64,000 nt of DNA from an uncultured Fibrobacter sp. (GTDB lineage: Bacteria > Fibrobacterota > Fibrobacteria > Fibrobacterales > Fibrobacteraceae), in the NCBI GenBank assembly GCA_934691725.1, contig CAKUTF010000002.1:1-64000 (forward strand), written 5' to 3'. The position numbers and the translations under genes are program-made. This document shows, one piece after another, positions 51,152 to 60,434 of the stretch. The number at the start of each line of letters is the position of its first letter. The stretch's first letter is position 1. The notes below the pieces were generated by a model. The model was not told the DNA's origin. It was given only the letters and a program-made list of their open reading frames with translations, and searched no databases.

Positions 51152-54100
51152 TTACTTGCTCTTTTTACGGCGAACGCCCCATTTGTCGCGCATCTCTTCC
51201 TGCACTTTCTTCTGCTTGTAGCGCACGACCAGTTTGAACTCGACGATATACACGCCGGAACCGACCAGGCGCCCCGAATGGTCCTTGTAGTTCCAGTTGA
51301 CGAAGACTTTCTTATCCGTCGTGAGGCAGTTTCTTCCCGCACCGAATGCCGGGCTGTTGCACGGAATGTTGAATGTCGTATCCGTCACGTATTGTCCTAG
51401 GTTGTCAAAGTAGCTCACGCTGAAATTCACGAAGACGTCACCCGGGTCGATGCTATCGAGGACAGCCGCATCGTAATTTCCGTCCGCATCGAGTTTCGCA
51501 CCGTCAATGAGCTGGGGAACAAAGCGTTCGCCGAGAGAAATCAGATGCCCGAGCGTTCCTTCGTCGCGAAGGTCCGAAGTCCGCGTCTGGTTCGGCACGT
51601 AGGAAATGGAAACCGAGTTCAGCGTACTGGTGATGTATTTTTCCGGATCATAGGATCCCATCTTGACGGATTCCACCAGCTTTCCGAGAAGCCCGCCGAT
51701 AACCACGGGAGATGCGTTTTCAACCGTCTTGTTGCCGTAGATATCCGCAATGGAAGATTTTTCTCCGCGAACGACCAGGAGAGAATCCCCGGGCACGATG
51801 CCGTCCGTCGATTCGCGCAGCACAAGGCGCACCGACTTGCCGTCTGCCGCCCAGAGCATCCGGGAAGGCCGAATATCAATCGTATCGTTTCCATGGATGT
51901 AGGCGAAGAAGTCGTTTCCGACAAGCGAAGAATAATCGACCGGTTCAGAGAACGAAACCGTGAGCGTATCGCGGGAATCGCCGTAGCGGAGCGAAGCCGC
52001 CGTGACAACCGGAGCCATCTTGTCCGCAATTGCGATTGTCTGCTGCGCAACAAAGGTGTTCCCGAAAATATCGTAGTAGGTGTAGAGCGTTGCCGCAGGA
52101 ACATTCGAACCGATGCTAGTCAAGCCCGGAGCGACATTGACATTGCTTCGGACCACCCATCCGACGCTCTTCCCGTCCGCGCCCAGAATCAGGTCGCGCG
52201 GCTGCGCCTGGAGTTCGATCAAAAGCCCACGGGAACTATACCACGGGAACGAGAAGTAGAAGTTTTCAACGTCTTCCGCCGTCACCTTCGAAGAGAACCT
52301 AACCGCAACGGAATCGAGCTTGCCGTCACCGTCCGTATCGTAATACTCGACCATTTCCGCTGCCGGATAGCGATCCGTCACTTTTACAGGGACCTGGCGT
52401 TCGTATTCCGAAGTCGCGATGTAGGAAAGATTGTGGAACGAAGCTCCCGGAGCGAGCGTCACAAAGTCCGTCCGTCCGTTGAGACCTAGCGAATCGCCAA
52501 CCAGAATGATAAGATTTTTCGTCGGCAGGTAAATCTTGACCGCATCCAGGTCAAAGCCCATCGCATTCAGCCACACGACCATCTCGGGACTGTTCAGGTC
52601 CGCAGGGATGACATCGATATTAAACTCGACGAAAAGCGAATCCCTGCCCGTCTTGTTACGAATCGCATAGGCCTGCTTGATGACATGTGAGCCGAGGAGG
52701 AGGAGGTTCGTGCTGCGGTTATAGTTCGCACCGGTCTCTTCGCTCGTATAGGTCACGATAACCCGAGCGTTGTCCGGGAAGCGGTCCCCGGAAAGCCCGA
52801 GTTCCGCGGCGCTCGCATAGATTCTCGACCCGGATACGGTCAGCGCACCGGAAAGCGGAAGCGTGTCACCGTTTACGACCAGGGCAAGTCCCGTCGCCGA
52901 AAGCCCCGCGGGAACCGTATCGGAGAGAATCACTTCCAGGGAATCCAAAAGACCGTCATCGTCCGCATCCTGGATGTAAGCGACTTCCGCCTTGGGAATC
53001 GGGTCGTAGAAATTGATGCCGTCAAAGATGATCAGATGACCGTCCTTGTCGGTAATGTAGATGCTTCCCACGAGAACTGTCGTGTCTGCGGAAACCCAGA
53101 ACGACTGGTCCTTCCCGGTAACGCCGATGGAAATGTTCGACGCCGGCGCATCCGTATTGGAAGGATCCTTGAAAATCAGCCCCGCGGAACCGGAGATGTA
53201 GAGCGAATCCGCATCGCCGAAGTAATCGCGAATCTTATCCGCATCGAGCTTGATTTCGATAACATCGCCGACACTGACCGATTCGCGTCCGCTAGCAGGA
53301 ATCGAATCGGAGCCGTAGCTAGGCAGATCCGTCGATTGGGAATTGCCTCCAGTCACATAGGTGTTCCCGTTGATGATAACCGTTCCCGGAACAGAGGAAT
53401 CCGCAGGAATCGGGATAAGCTTGGAACCGCCGATGATAAGGGTATCTCCCTTGTCGCGCTTGTCGTTTGTCGGGTAGAGGTCCGAACCGTCCTGGTTTTC
53501 CGAACCTTCTTCGCCAAATCCTTCATAGACCGTGGTGTCCGTAACCCAAGGCGGAATCCATTCGTCTCCGCCACCCTTTACCGAGCTGGAGGAATTGTTA
53601 CCTGTGCCGCTCGAAGAGCCCGGATTTTCCCCGCCAGCGGAACTCGAAGAATTGCCGCTACCACCGCCATTCGAAGAACTCGAACCGGCGTCTCCCGAAC
53701 CGGAAGAGTTGCCCGCACCGCTCGAAGAGCCCGGATTTTCCCCGCCAGCGGAACTCGAAGAATTGCCGCTACCGCCGCCATTCGAAGAACTCGAATTCTT
53801 GCCGTCATTGCTGGAGGAGCTTAGGTCGGAATTCCCCGAACTTGAAGATTTAGACCCCGAGCCGCCGATTGAACTGGAAGATTTACCCGAACTCGAAGAT
53901 TCATGGAAAACGTTTGCGCTGGACGAGCTTCTGGAACTCGAAGAAACCAGCGTCCCCGGATTCGTCGTCGCCGAGTGGCGGTTGGAACCCGCCCCGGCAA
54001 TCGGAGCGAGGTCATCCAGATAGTTATCAATCCACTGAACATGCAGGAGGATGTTGTTATCGATCAGCTTGTTCGGGTTCGATGTGTAATCGAGGAAAAT

Positions 54101-55150
54101 CAGATGCCCGGAATTCGAAGCGACAAAGATATGCCCCTTGTGGTCGGCTGTCCCCTGGTCCAAAAGCCAGCGGATTTCATTGGTTCCGCTAATCGCATAG
54201 CCCTTGGTTTCGGCCCAGTTCGCCGAAAAGCTTCCTGTCATCTTGTCATCGTAAAACAGATACTTTCGCAAATCGACGTCCGCAATCACCTTGCGCGTTT
54301 TCGGGTCTATCTGCACAATGTGGGAATCGCCGAACAGGAGAATCGTATTCGAATATTCGTCAAAGCTCGCTCCGTGCGCGCCTTTCAGCGAATCGATCAG
54401 CGTCTTGGTCTTTAATCCGGTGATGTACTTAGCCGGGCATGGCCTCGTATTGACACTGCAGGTCGTATCCGTGATGATTCCAAACTGGGCATTGCTGTTC
54501 GAATTGCGGGAAATCGTTCCCAAGTTGCTCGAACGCGTATAGAACGCCTGTCCGGAATTGTCCCAGAGGAGCGTCGTGATGTTAGACACGGAGCCATAGA
54601 CATTTACCCGGCGAATCTTGCTCAGGCGATCCGATGTCGTCGAATCCGTTTCATATAAAATCAGGTTTCCCGGAATGCCCGCCGACCAGAGAACCGTATT
54701 GTCCGGATTCATCATCAGGTGGAAAGTCGAAGCACCGACTCCCGAAGAAACGGTTTTTGCGATACACTTCGACGAAAGCGTATCCGTCGCATTCATCTTG
54801 ACTTTGTAGATTTCATTGTAGTCCTGCCCGGCGACAAGAAGATCGCCGTCCGGATGGTGCACGATGCCGTCCGCACCGGGAGTTCTACAAAGCAGTCTCT
54901 TGTTGGAAAGCTTGAGGTAGCCGTTACCGTCATAGTAATAGTCGAGAGCCTTGGCGCTCTGCTGCTGAGAATAACGCGTGTAATAGACGGTTTCCTTAGT
55001 GCTCGCCGAAGGATACAGGTCGCCTACCTGCTGGATCCAGACGCCTGTCGCAGGGTTGTAGGGGGTATTGATAGCCGGGTCCGCATAGACAAACGCGGAA
55101 AGGAACGGGACTAGTCCCAAAGCGCAAAATACTTGTTTAATCTTTTTCAT
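51152..55150 (-). CDS. Giant exported protein with propeller-like region, Ser/Gly linker, Ca-binding motifs and C-terminal module
   Basis: 1332 aa. Signal peptide (VFCALGLVPFLSAFVYA). Residues about 25-395 look propeller-like (ADGIVHHPDGDLLVAGQDY). A Ser/Gly/Asn linker spans about 397-525. Further on are two DxDxDG motifs (QDADDDGLLDS near 730 and DTDGDGKLDS near 937), each starting an Ig-like (Big_5/SbsA-type) strand pattern. The C-terminus has GRLVGSGVYIVEF (FlgD-Ig-like) and ends KWGVRRKKSK. GGAGGAGG precedes the ATG. It forms a tandem with the next upstream gene, 18 nt away, which shares the C-terminal module. Probably a surface protein; adhesion or substrate binding is a guess. Confidence 0.78.
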   Translation of the reverse strand: MKKIKQVFCALGLVPFLSAFVYADPAINTPYNPATGVWIQQVGDLYPSASTKETVYYTRYSQQQSAKALDYYYDGNGYLKLSNKRLLCRTPGADGIVHHPDGDLLVAGQDYNEIYKVKMNATDTLSSKCIAKTVSSGVGASTFHLMMNPDNTVLWSAGIPGNLILYETDSTTSDRLSKIRRVNVYGSVSNITTLLWDNSGQAFYTRSSNLGTISRNSNSNAQFGIITDTTCSVNTRPCPAKYITGLKTKTLIDSLKGAHGASFDEYSNTILLFGDSHIVQIDPKTRKVIADVDLRKYLFYDDKMTGSFSANWAETKGYAISGTNEIRWLLDQGTADHKGHIFVASNSGHLIFLDYTSNPNKLIDNNILLHVQWIDNYLDDLAPIAGAGSNRHSATTNPGTLVSSSSRSSSSANVFHESSSSGKSSSSIGGSGSKSSSSGNSDLSSSSNDGKNSSSSNGGGSGNSSSSAGGENPGSSSGAGNSSGSGDAGSSSSNGGGSGNSSSSAGGENPGSSSGTGNNSSSSVKGGGDEWIPPWVTDTTVYEGFGEEGSENQDGSDLYPTNDKRDKGDTLIIGGSKLIPIPADSSVPGTVIINGNTYVTGGNSQSTDLPSYGSDSIPASGRESVSVGDVIEIKLDADKIRDYFGDADSLYISGSAGLIFKDPSNTDAPASNISIGVTGKDQSFWVSADTTVLVGSIYITDKDGHLIIFDGINFYDPIPKAEVAYIQDADDDGLLDSLEVILSDTVPAGLSATGLALVVNGDTLPLSGALTVSGSRIYASAAELGLSGDRFPDNARVIVTYTSEETGANYNRSTNLLLLGSHVIKQAYAIRNKTGRDSLFVEFNIDVIPADLNSPEMVVWLNAMGFDLDAVKIYLPTKNLIILVGDSLGLNGRTDFVTLAPGASFHNLSYIATSEYERQVPVKVTDRYPAAEMVEYYDTDGDGKLDSVAVRFSSKVTAEDVENFYFSFPWYSSRGLLIELQAQPRDLILGADGKSVGWVVRSNVNVAPGLTSIGSNVPAATLYTYYDIFGNTFVAQQTIAIADKMAPVVTAASLRYGDSRDTLTVSFSEPVDYSSLVGNDFFAYIHGNDTIDIRPSRMLWAADGKSVRLVLRESTDGIVPGDSLLVVRGEKSSIADIYGNKTVENASPVVIGGLLGKLVESVKMGSYDPEKYITSTLNSVSISYVPNQTRTSDLRDEGTLGHLISLGERFVPQLIDGAKLDADGNYDAAVLDSIDPGDVFVNFSVSYFDNLGQYVTDTTFNIPCNSPAFGAGRNCLTTDKKVFVNWNYKDHSGRLVGSGVYIVEFKLVVRYKQKKVQEEMRDKWGVRRKKSK
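53607..53795 (-). repeat. Direct repeat inside the Ser/Gly linker
   Basis: Two near-identical 78-bp copies (53607-53684 and 53718-53795, offset 111 bp, one mismatch) encode the same Ser/Asn/Gly-rich stretch, 37 residues apart. They may let the linker change length by recombination. Confidence 0.85.
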
Positions 55151-55168
55151 AGCGGTATCCTCCTCCGG

Positions 55169-57847
55169 TTAGTAGTCAAGCGCAAGGTGAGCCTTGCCGC
55201 CGTGAACGCCCCATTTGAAGATTTTATCATAGGTATAGGAATGTTTCTGCCCATAGACCTTCAGGTGGAACTGGACAAGATAGGCGCCTACGCCGACCTT
55301 TCGTCCCGAAGCGGAACGCAGATTCCAGCGCAGGTAAAGCCTTTTGGCATTGTCAAAGCAGTTTCCGGCAAAGTCGGGATCGTCGCACCGAATCTTCCCG
55401 TGGCCGCCGGCGACAAAATTTCCCAGATTCGTATAAACTTCCATCGACCAGTTCAAACCGACCTTTTCCAAGTCCAGGCTTTCGCCCGTCGAATCGTCAA
55501 AGATTGTCGCAAAGGCGATATCGAGCATCACGCCAAGCGATCCTTCCATCGCCTTTCCGGTCGAAGTTCCCTTCGGAAGCAGACGCTCGGTAAAGGCAGG
55601 ACCGTCCGTATCAAGTCCCGCACGATCGACTGCGGCAATCGAAGCGGTTTCCATCACGACTCGCGGATCTCCTTCAACGCCGACCAGACGGGAATTGTTC
55701 CCGACAAAATTTCCCCGAACGTCCGAAACCGCCGAAGCGACGATGAACAGGGAATCGTTCGGGTTGGCACGGGACAAAAGCTTTTCTCCCGACGCGACAG
55801 AAAGGCGCACTTCCGTACGGTTCTCGTTCCAGTCCGCTTGGGAAAAGTCGAAGAAAACGGTGTCGCCGCCGATGACAAACCCGAGGAAATTCGCATTGGA
55901 AATTTCGCTCACGTCGATTGCCTCGGAAAATTTCACGGTCAAGCAGTCCGCTTTGCGGCTGTTCCGCGATTCGGGCGAAAGGAACGTGGAACGGATTACC
56001 GGAGGAATCCGATCGTTCATGTCGAGATACTGGAACGCGGCAACGGTATCCCCGTTTACGACGGAAACGTTTTCAAGGGCCGCATAACCGTAACTTCTGG
56101 ATTCATCGATGGATGTAAGGCCTTTTTGGACTTTTGCCTGTTCCGATTCGGAAAGCTTGTAGGAAACCATCTTGCCGTCCTTGGAAATCACCAAATCCTT
56201 AGACGGAGGCGAAATAATCAGCTCGTTTCCGGCGGAATCCTTCCAGAAGAACTGGAGCCGCATATTTTCAAGGTCTTCGGCGGTAATCGGATTTTCAAAT
56301 CCCACCGTCACCGAATCCATCCGCCCGTCCGCATCGGAATCGAAAAATCCGTTGTTCTCGTTCGAAAGATAAACCCGTCCCGCATTCGTCACCTTCGCAG
56401 GCAAGTTGAACGTCGCAACGTTTCCGTCGGCGGTCACAAGCCCGAGATCACCTAGCCCCGAAACGACGGAAAGGGAATCCCCGACTTTCACCGTCCCCGA
56501 AACAGTCGTCACCGTCCAGCGTTTGCCGTTTTTCGAAAGCGCTTCGATCCGAACCTTGTCGCCATTCGAAAGCCGCAGCACGGAACCAGCCGAGAATGCG
56601 GTATCCAACGCCTTGTTGAAATCGAGAACAAGCGTATCGCGCGCCCCGGAAACGCCTTCGATAAGCGTCGCCTTGAGGATTACGGGACCGATTCTGTCTT
56701 CCAGGACGGTCGAAAGTCCCGCCGACGTTCCGCTCAGCCTCGACTTGACAAAGACTTCCAGTTCACCGTTCCCGAGCGTTTCGGAAAGCGATGTTTTCAC
56801 ATCGAGCAGTTCCATCCGTCCGCCGTTCAGGCTGCGCTTGTATTCGCCAGAAAACTCCTTTCGGGAAGCGCCGTTCGGGAAGATGTAAAAGATGCTGTCC
56901 CACGAAACGGAATCCGTCTTGCCCGAAAAATACGCGATGACGCTGTCGCCCTTGCCGTCGCCGTCCGCATCATAGATAAAGGCGCTGTCGAGAGTCGGCA
57001 GATAAGGATTTTCAAACGCGAACTTTCCCGGGAAAACCTCTTCCACAAAGAAAGTCGAATCCGAAGGATTGACAAGTCCCTTCGAAACAAAGCTCGCCCC
57101 GGAAACCGCCCCCGCCGAGCGAACCGAAAAATGCCCGACGCCTTTTTCTAAGATGACCCTATCCGTCGAATCGCCGGCAAGCGTCGTGAACATCAAACTT
57201 TCCGCACCGCGAATCGGTTCCAGATAAAAGGCGCGCTTGTTAATCGTCGTATCCGTCTTTCCGGCTGAAGGCCCCACGGGTATCACCGCGCGAACAGTCA
57301 CCGTCATCGACGAATCCACCGGGAGCGAAAGCCTAGTCGTCGAATCGATGACAACCGTATCGCCCTGGGCATTCACATAGGAATATTCTAGACGCGGGAC
57401 ATAGAACGTATAATAGCGGAACACGACAGGCGCAGCACTTTCGCTCACCTGCATCCCGAGCGGAAGATTTTTTACCGGAAAACGCGAAGAGACCTTGGCA
57501 TAGAAAAATCCCCGGACAGAATCCGAAGTGACCTTTGCTGTCGGATGCGAAAGCTCCGTCGAAGAGCAGGCAGTCGTTCCCGAGGCATAATCCTTTTCGC
57601 ACGGATTCAAAGTCAAGGAATCGTTCGCCGCATAAACCAGGAAATCCGCCGAACGGATTGCCTTCGAAGTGTCCGCGATATTTTCGGATTCGGGAACCGT
57701 CCACAGATAGGCGACAAGCGACGTATAAATCGAATAGTAGCCGCACTTCCCCGCTTCGGGGCACGTATTCCCAAAAGCCATCGCCACTAGAAACAGTGCG
57801 ATACCGAGAACCTGTGCAGGCAACAATTTAAGCGTCCGATAGAACAT
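55169..57847 (-). CDS. Giant exported protein, paralogue of the neighbour's C-terminal half
   Basis: 892 aa. Signal peptide (QVLGIALFLVAMAFG). No Ser/Gly linker or propeller. It has DxDxDG motifs at about 292 (YDADGDGKGDS) and 506 (FDSDADGRMDS), each followed by an Ig-like pattern, then TVKFSEAIDVSEIS-type strands. The C-terminus (about 820-892) carries the same module as the downstream neighbour: FxGNC, WN, SGRKVGVGAYLVQFHLKV and FKWGVHGG. The two genes are 18 nt apart and likely co-expressed. Function unknown. Confidence 0.78.
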   Translation of the reverse strand: MFYRTLKLLPAQVLGIALFLVAMAFGNTCPEAGKCGYYSIYTSLVAYLWTVPESENIADTSKAIRSADFLVYAANDSLTLNPCEKDYASGTTACSSTELSHPTAKVTSDSVRGFFYAKVSSRFPVKNLPLGMQVSESAAPVVFRYYTFYVPRLEYSYVNAQGDTVVIDSTTRLSLPVDSSMTVTVRAVIPVGPSAGKTDTTINKRAFYLEPIRGAESLMFTTLAGDSTDRVILEKGVGHFSVRSAGAVSGASFVSKGLVNPSDSTFFVEEVFPGKFAFENPYLPTLDSAFIYDADGDGKGDSVIAYFSGKTDSVSWDSIFYIFPNGASRKEFSGEYKRSLNGGRMELLDVKTSLSETLGNGELEVFVKSRLSGTSAGLSTVLEDRIGPVILKATLIEGVSGARDTLVLDFNKALDTAFSAGSVLRLSNGDKVRIEALSKNGKRWTVTTVSGTVKVGDSLSVVSGLGDLGLVTADGNVATFNLPAKVTNAGRVYLSNENNGFFDSDADGRMDSVTVGFENPITAEDLENMRLQFFWKDSAGNELIISPPSKDLVISKDGKMVSYKLSESEQAKVQKGLTSIDESRSYGYAALENVSVVNGDTVAAFQYLDMNDRIPPVIRSTFLSPESRNSRKADCLTVKFSEAIDVSEISNANFLGFVIGGDTVFFDFSQADWNENRTEVRLSVASGEKLLSRANPNDSLFIVASAVSDVRGNFVGNNSRLVGVEGDPRVVMETASIAAVDRAGLDTDGPAFTERLLPKGTSTGKAMEGSLGVMLDIAFATIFDDSTGESLDLEKVGLNWSMEVYTNLGNFVAGGHGKIRCDDPDFAGNCFDNAKRLYLRWNLRSASGRKVGVGAYLVQFHLKVYGQKHSYTYDKIFKWGVHGGKAHLALDY

Positions 57848-57971
57848 ACCAGTGTCTCACAGAATAAGGATAGAACGATGACAATCCTGTCTAGAAAATT
57901 AACTTAATAATGACAGAAATGCTCGGATTTTGGCGATGTAAGGATTTTGCAATAGAGCAAGTTGGAATAAA

Positions 57972-59114
57972 CTAATCCGGTATCAAATCCTCGACGATAG
58001 AATCCATCATCAGCCATCCGGCGCCAAGAAGTCGCAAAAGCGAACCGTCCCGTTCCAGATAGCCCTGTTCCATCCAGCGTTCTATCTTTTTTTCGGGAAT
58101 TTTCACCGATTCCTCCAAGTCCAGCGCCTGCAAATCCAAACCGTCCCGTGTCCGCAGCGAAAGCCAGATGCGTTCCTCGACGCGTTCCTTTTTTCCGATT
58201 GCATCCTTTTCAAGCCCGGAATCCGGACAGCCTTCTTCGACCCAGCGTTTCCAGGCGATGTAGCGGGCGGGCGAAGCCGAACGGAAGCATCCGTCAAAGC
58301 TGTGGGCTCCCGGACCAAGTCCGAGATACTCGCCGCGTCGCCAGTAGTTCCGGTTATGCAAGCCTTCCTCGCCAGGCCTTGCAAAGTTCGATACCTCGTA
58401 GCGTTCGATTCCGTTTTCCTGCAAAATGCAAGCACCCGCTTCGTACATTTCGGGATAAAGATTTTCATCGAGGGAGAAGCGCCCTTTCCGCATCCGATTT
58501 TCGAGAACCGTATTCGCTCCGAGCGTAAGCCCGTAAAAGCTCACATGCCCGATACCCGATTGTGCAAGCTCCGAAACGTCCGACCGAAACCGTTCGAGAC
58601 TTTGCCCCGGAAGCCAGAACATGAGATCCGCCGAAGCGCGAGTTCCCGTTTCCCGCGTGAACTTGACGAGCCTTGCAAGAGCTTCGCGATTTTCCCGTGA
58701 CGTTCCGCGCCGACCGATCGCCTGCAGCAGGGAATCGTCAAAAGTCTGCAGCCCGAGACTGAAGCGGTTTACGCCGAGCGAAAAGGCTTTTTCGAGAAAT
58801 TCAAAGTTCGCCGAATCCGGGTTGCATTCGATGTTCACTTCCAGAAGTTTCGAAAAATCCACGCCCAGTGTTCCAAGTCCGCGGACAAGCTTCGCAAGTT
58901 CCGACGCCGGAAGCTCGCTCGGCGTCCCGCCGCCCAAGTAGGACGTAGAAAATTCCGAGACGCCGAATTTCCACCCGGAAAGCCGCAGTTCCGCTTCGCG
59001 GAGAAGCAACTCCACATATTCGGAAAAGAGCCGCGCCGATCCGGGAACTGTCGCAAAGTCGCAGTAACCGCAGATTTTTTTGCAAAACGGAACATGAATA
59101 TAAAGTCCTTTCAT
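57972..59114 (-). CDS. hemW: Radical SAM protein, HemW-like
   Basis: 380 aa from the ATG at 59114 (MKGLYIHVPFCKK); the frame extends 14 codons further but family homology starts here. Radical SAM cluster motif CKKICGYCDF (CxxxCxxC with the fourth Cys position of HemW), GGGTPS and the later YEVSNFARPG, HNRNYW and GLGPGAHSF, all HemW hallmarks. HemW is a heme chaperone, formerly annotated as oxygen-independent coproporphyrinogen oxidase. Its start overlaps a divergent small gene region. Confidence 0.9.
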   Translation of the reverse strand: MKGLYIHVPFCKKICGYCDFATVPGSARLFSEYVELLLREAELRLSGWKFGVSEFSTSYLGGGTPSELPASELAKLVRGLGTLGVDFSKLLEVNIECNPDSANFEFLEKAFSLGVNRFSLGLQTFDDSLLQAIGRRGTSRENREALARLVKFTRETGTRASADLMFWLPGQSLERFRSDVSELAQSGIGHVSFYGLTLGANTVLENRMRKGRFSLDENLYPEMYEAGACILQENGIERYEVSNFARPGEEGLHNRNYWRRGEYLGLGPGAHSFDGCFRSASPARYIAWKRWVEEGCPDSGLEKDAIGKKERVEERIWLSLRTRDGLDLQALDLEESVKIPEKKIERWMEQGYLERDGSLLRLLGAGWLMMDSIVEDLIPD

Positions 59115-59132
59115 CGAATCCGAATATATATT

Positions 59133-59312
59133 ATGCGCGTGGGAAAACGTTTTCAAATCAAGTCGCTTTTCAAGAAAAGGATGCCATCCGTCCTGTTTTT
59201 TGTCCTGGCGGGAACCGTCCTCATCCTAGCGTCCGTTCTTCTCTTCGGACCTTCGTACAAGGATATTTTCCTTGCGCTGATGCTGTGGAGCCTCCCCCTT
59301 TTTTTACATTGA
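59133..59312 (+). CDS. Small two-helix membrane protein upstream of the cyclase
   Basis: 59 aa from the ATG at 59133; an in-frame ATG at 59094 would overlap hemW. A basic N-terminus (RVGKRFQIKSLFKKR) precedes two hydrophobic helices. No Shine-Dalgarno sequence is seen; AT-rich TATATATT directly precedes the ATG, so translation could start near the transcript 5' end. It ends 6 nt before the cyclase gene. It could be a non-coding leader instead. Confidence 0.5.
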   Translation: MRVGKRFQIKSLFKKRMPSVLFFVLAGTVLILASVLLFGPSYKDIFLALMLWSLPLFLH

Positions 59313-59318
59313 CGTCCG

Positions 59319-60425
59319 ATGTCACTCTTTAGTTCCAGACTCCAGAAGAGAAAGATCAAGTCCATCGCGTTCTATGTGGCAATCTGGATTTTTTTCAGTC
59401 TCCTGTTTTTCTTTTTCCACTTCTACGGTTCGCCCAAGGCTTCCGACCCGGTTCTCTACCTGACCGCTATCCAGTTCGCCATCCTGACCGGACTTTCCCA
59501 CGGAATCTACGACGTGATAATTCTCCGCGACGACCGCGATCCGCGACCGATTCCCGCCGCGATGCTCATCCGGCTCGGATACTTTACGGCTACGGTTTTC
59601 ATCGACATTGCGATTTGTGTCCTGGTTTTCAACTGGTACGAGGACGGAGCCTTTATCGATGAACGCGGGTTGGAACTTTTACAACGCGCATTCCGAGAAC
59701 CGGCGATCCAGGCGTTTGCCCTCTACGGGATTTTTTCGGGATTCTTTATCACGTTCATCCGTTCCGTAAACAAGAAGTTCGGGGCAAACGTATTCATCAA
59801 CACGCTTCTCGGAAAGACCCAGGAGCCAAGAGAAGTCGGGCTGGTATTCATGTTCGTCGATTTGCGAAATTCCACACGGCTCGCCGAAGAAATGGGACAT
59901 GTCCAATACAGCCGTTTCATGAAAGAGTATTACCGGCTACTTTCCAACTGCTGCGAGGAAAACGACGGGGAAATCTACCAGATAGCCGGGGACGGCGTCT
60001 TTCTCACATGGCCTCTTGCCGCCTCCCGAAAGATTGCAAAGCCCATCCTGTGCTTCGAAGATCTCAAGCGGTGCTTTTTCCGCACCCGCAAGAGATTCCT
60101 TTCGGAATTCGGGCACTACCCGACTTTCAAGGCCGCGGCGCACTGGGGAAAGGTTATCATGACCGAAGTCGGAAACTTCCGGAGCGAGATAGCCTACCAC
60201 GGAGACGCTATCAACACGACGTCCCGCTTGCAGGACCTCTGCAGCCGCCTAGGCGAAGAATTCCTGATTTCGAGGGAGCTTCTGCAGGAACTTCCAAATG
60301 TCGGGAAATACAGCCCGCTCCCCAAGGGACCTTTCGAGCTCAAGGGCAAGAGCAGCGAAACATTCGTCTATGCTTTGCACTTCGAGGATACGGAAACTTC
60401 GCCGGCAGAATTCCAGAACAAATAG
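59319..60425 (+). CDS. Membrane class III adenylate/guanylate cyclase
   Basis: 368 aa. N-terminal membrane domain with about four helices (residues 15-155). The catalytic domain starts near 170: FVDLRNSTRLAEEM (first metal Asp), QIAGDGVFLTW (second metal Asp) and the transition-state block YHGDAINTTSRLQDL (Asn and Arg), all present. The substrate-selecting residues cannot be decided by eye, so cAMP or cGMP is open. The membrane part may sense an envelope signal. It is followed after 9 nt by the PurM-ThiN fusion. Confidence 0.88.
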   Translation: MSLFSSRLQKRKIKSIAFYVAIWIFFSLLFFFFHFYGSPKASDPVLYLTAIQFAILTGLSHGIYDVIILRDDRDPRPIPAAMLIRLGYFTATVFIDIAICVLVFNWYEDGAFIDERGLELLQRAFREPAIQAFALYGIFSGFFITFIRSVNKKFGANVFINTLLGKTQEPREVGLVFMFVDLRNSTRLAEEMGHVQYSRFMKEYYRLLSNCCEENDGEIYQIAGDGVFLTWPLAASRKIAKPILCFEDLKRCFFRTRKRFLSEFGHYPTFKAAAHWGKVIMTEVGNFRSEIAYHGDAINTTSRLQDLCSRLGEEFLISRELLQELPNVGKYSPLPKGPFELKGKSSETFVYALHFEDTETSPAEFQNK

Positions 60426-60434
60426 GAGATGACG

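Noticed and set aside
53036..54023. Plus-strand frames rich in Arg/Thr or Glu/Pro
   Set aside because: Antisense reading of the Ser/Gly linker of the giant exported protein.
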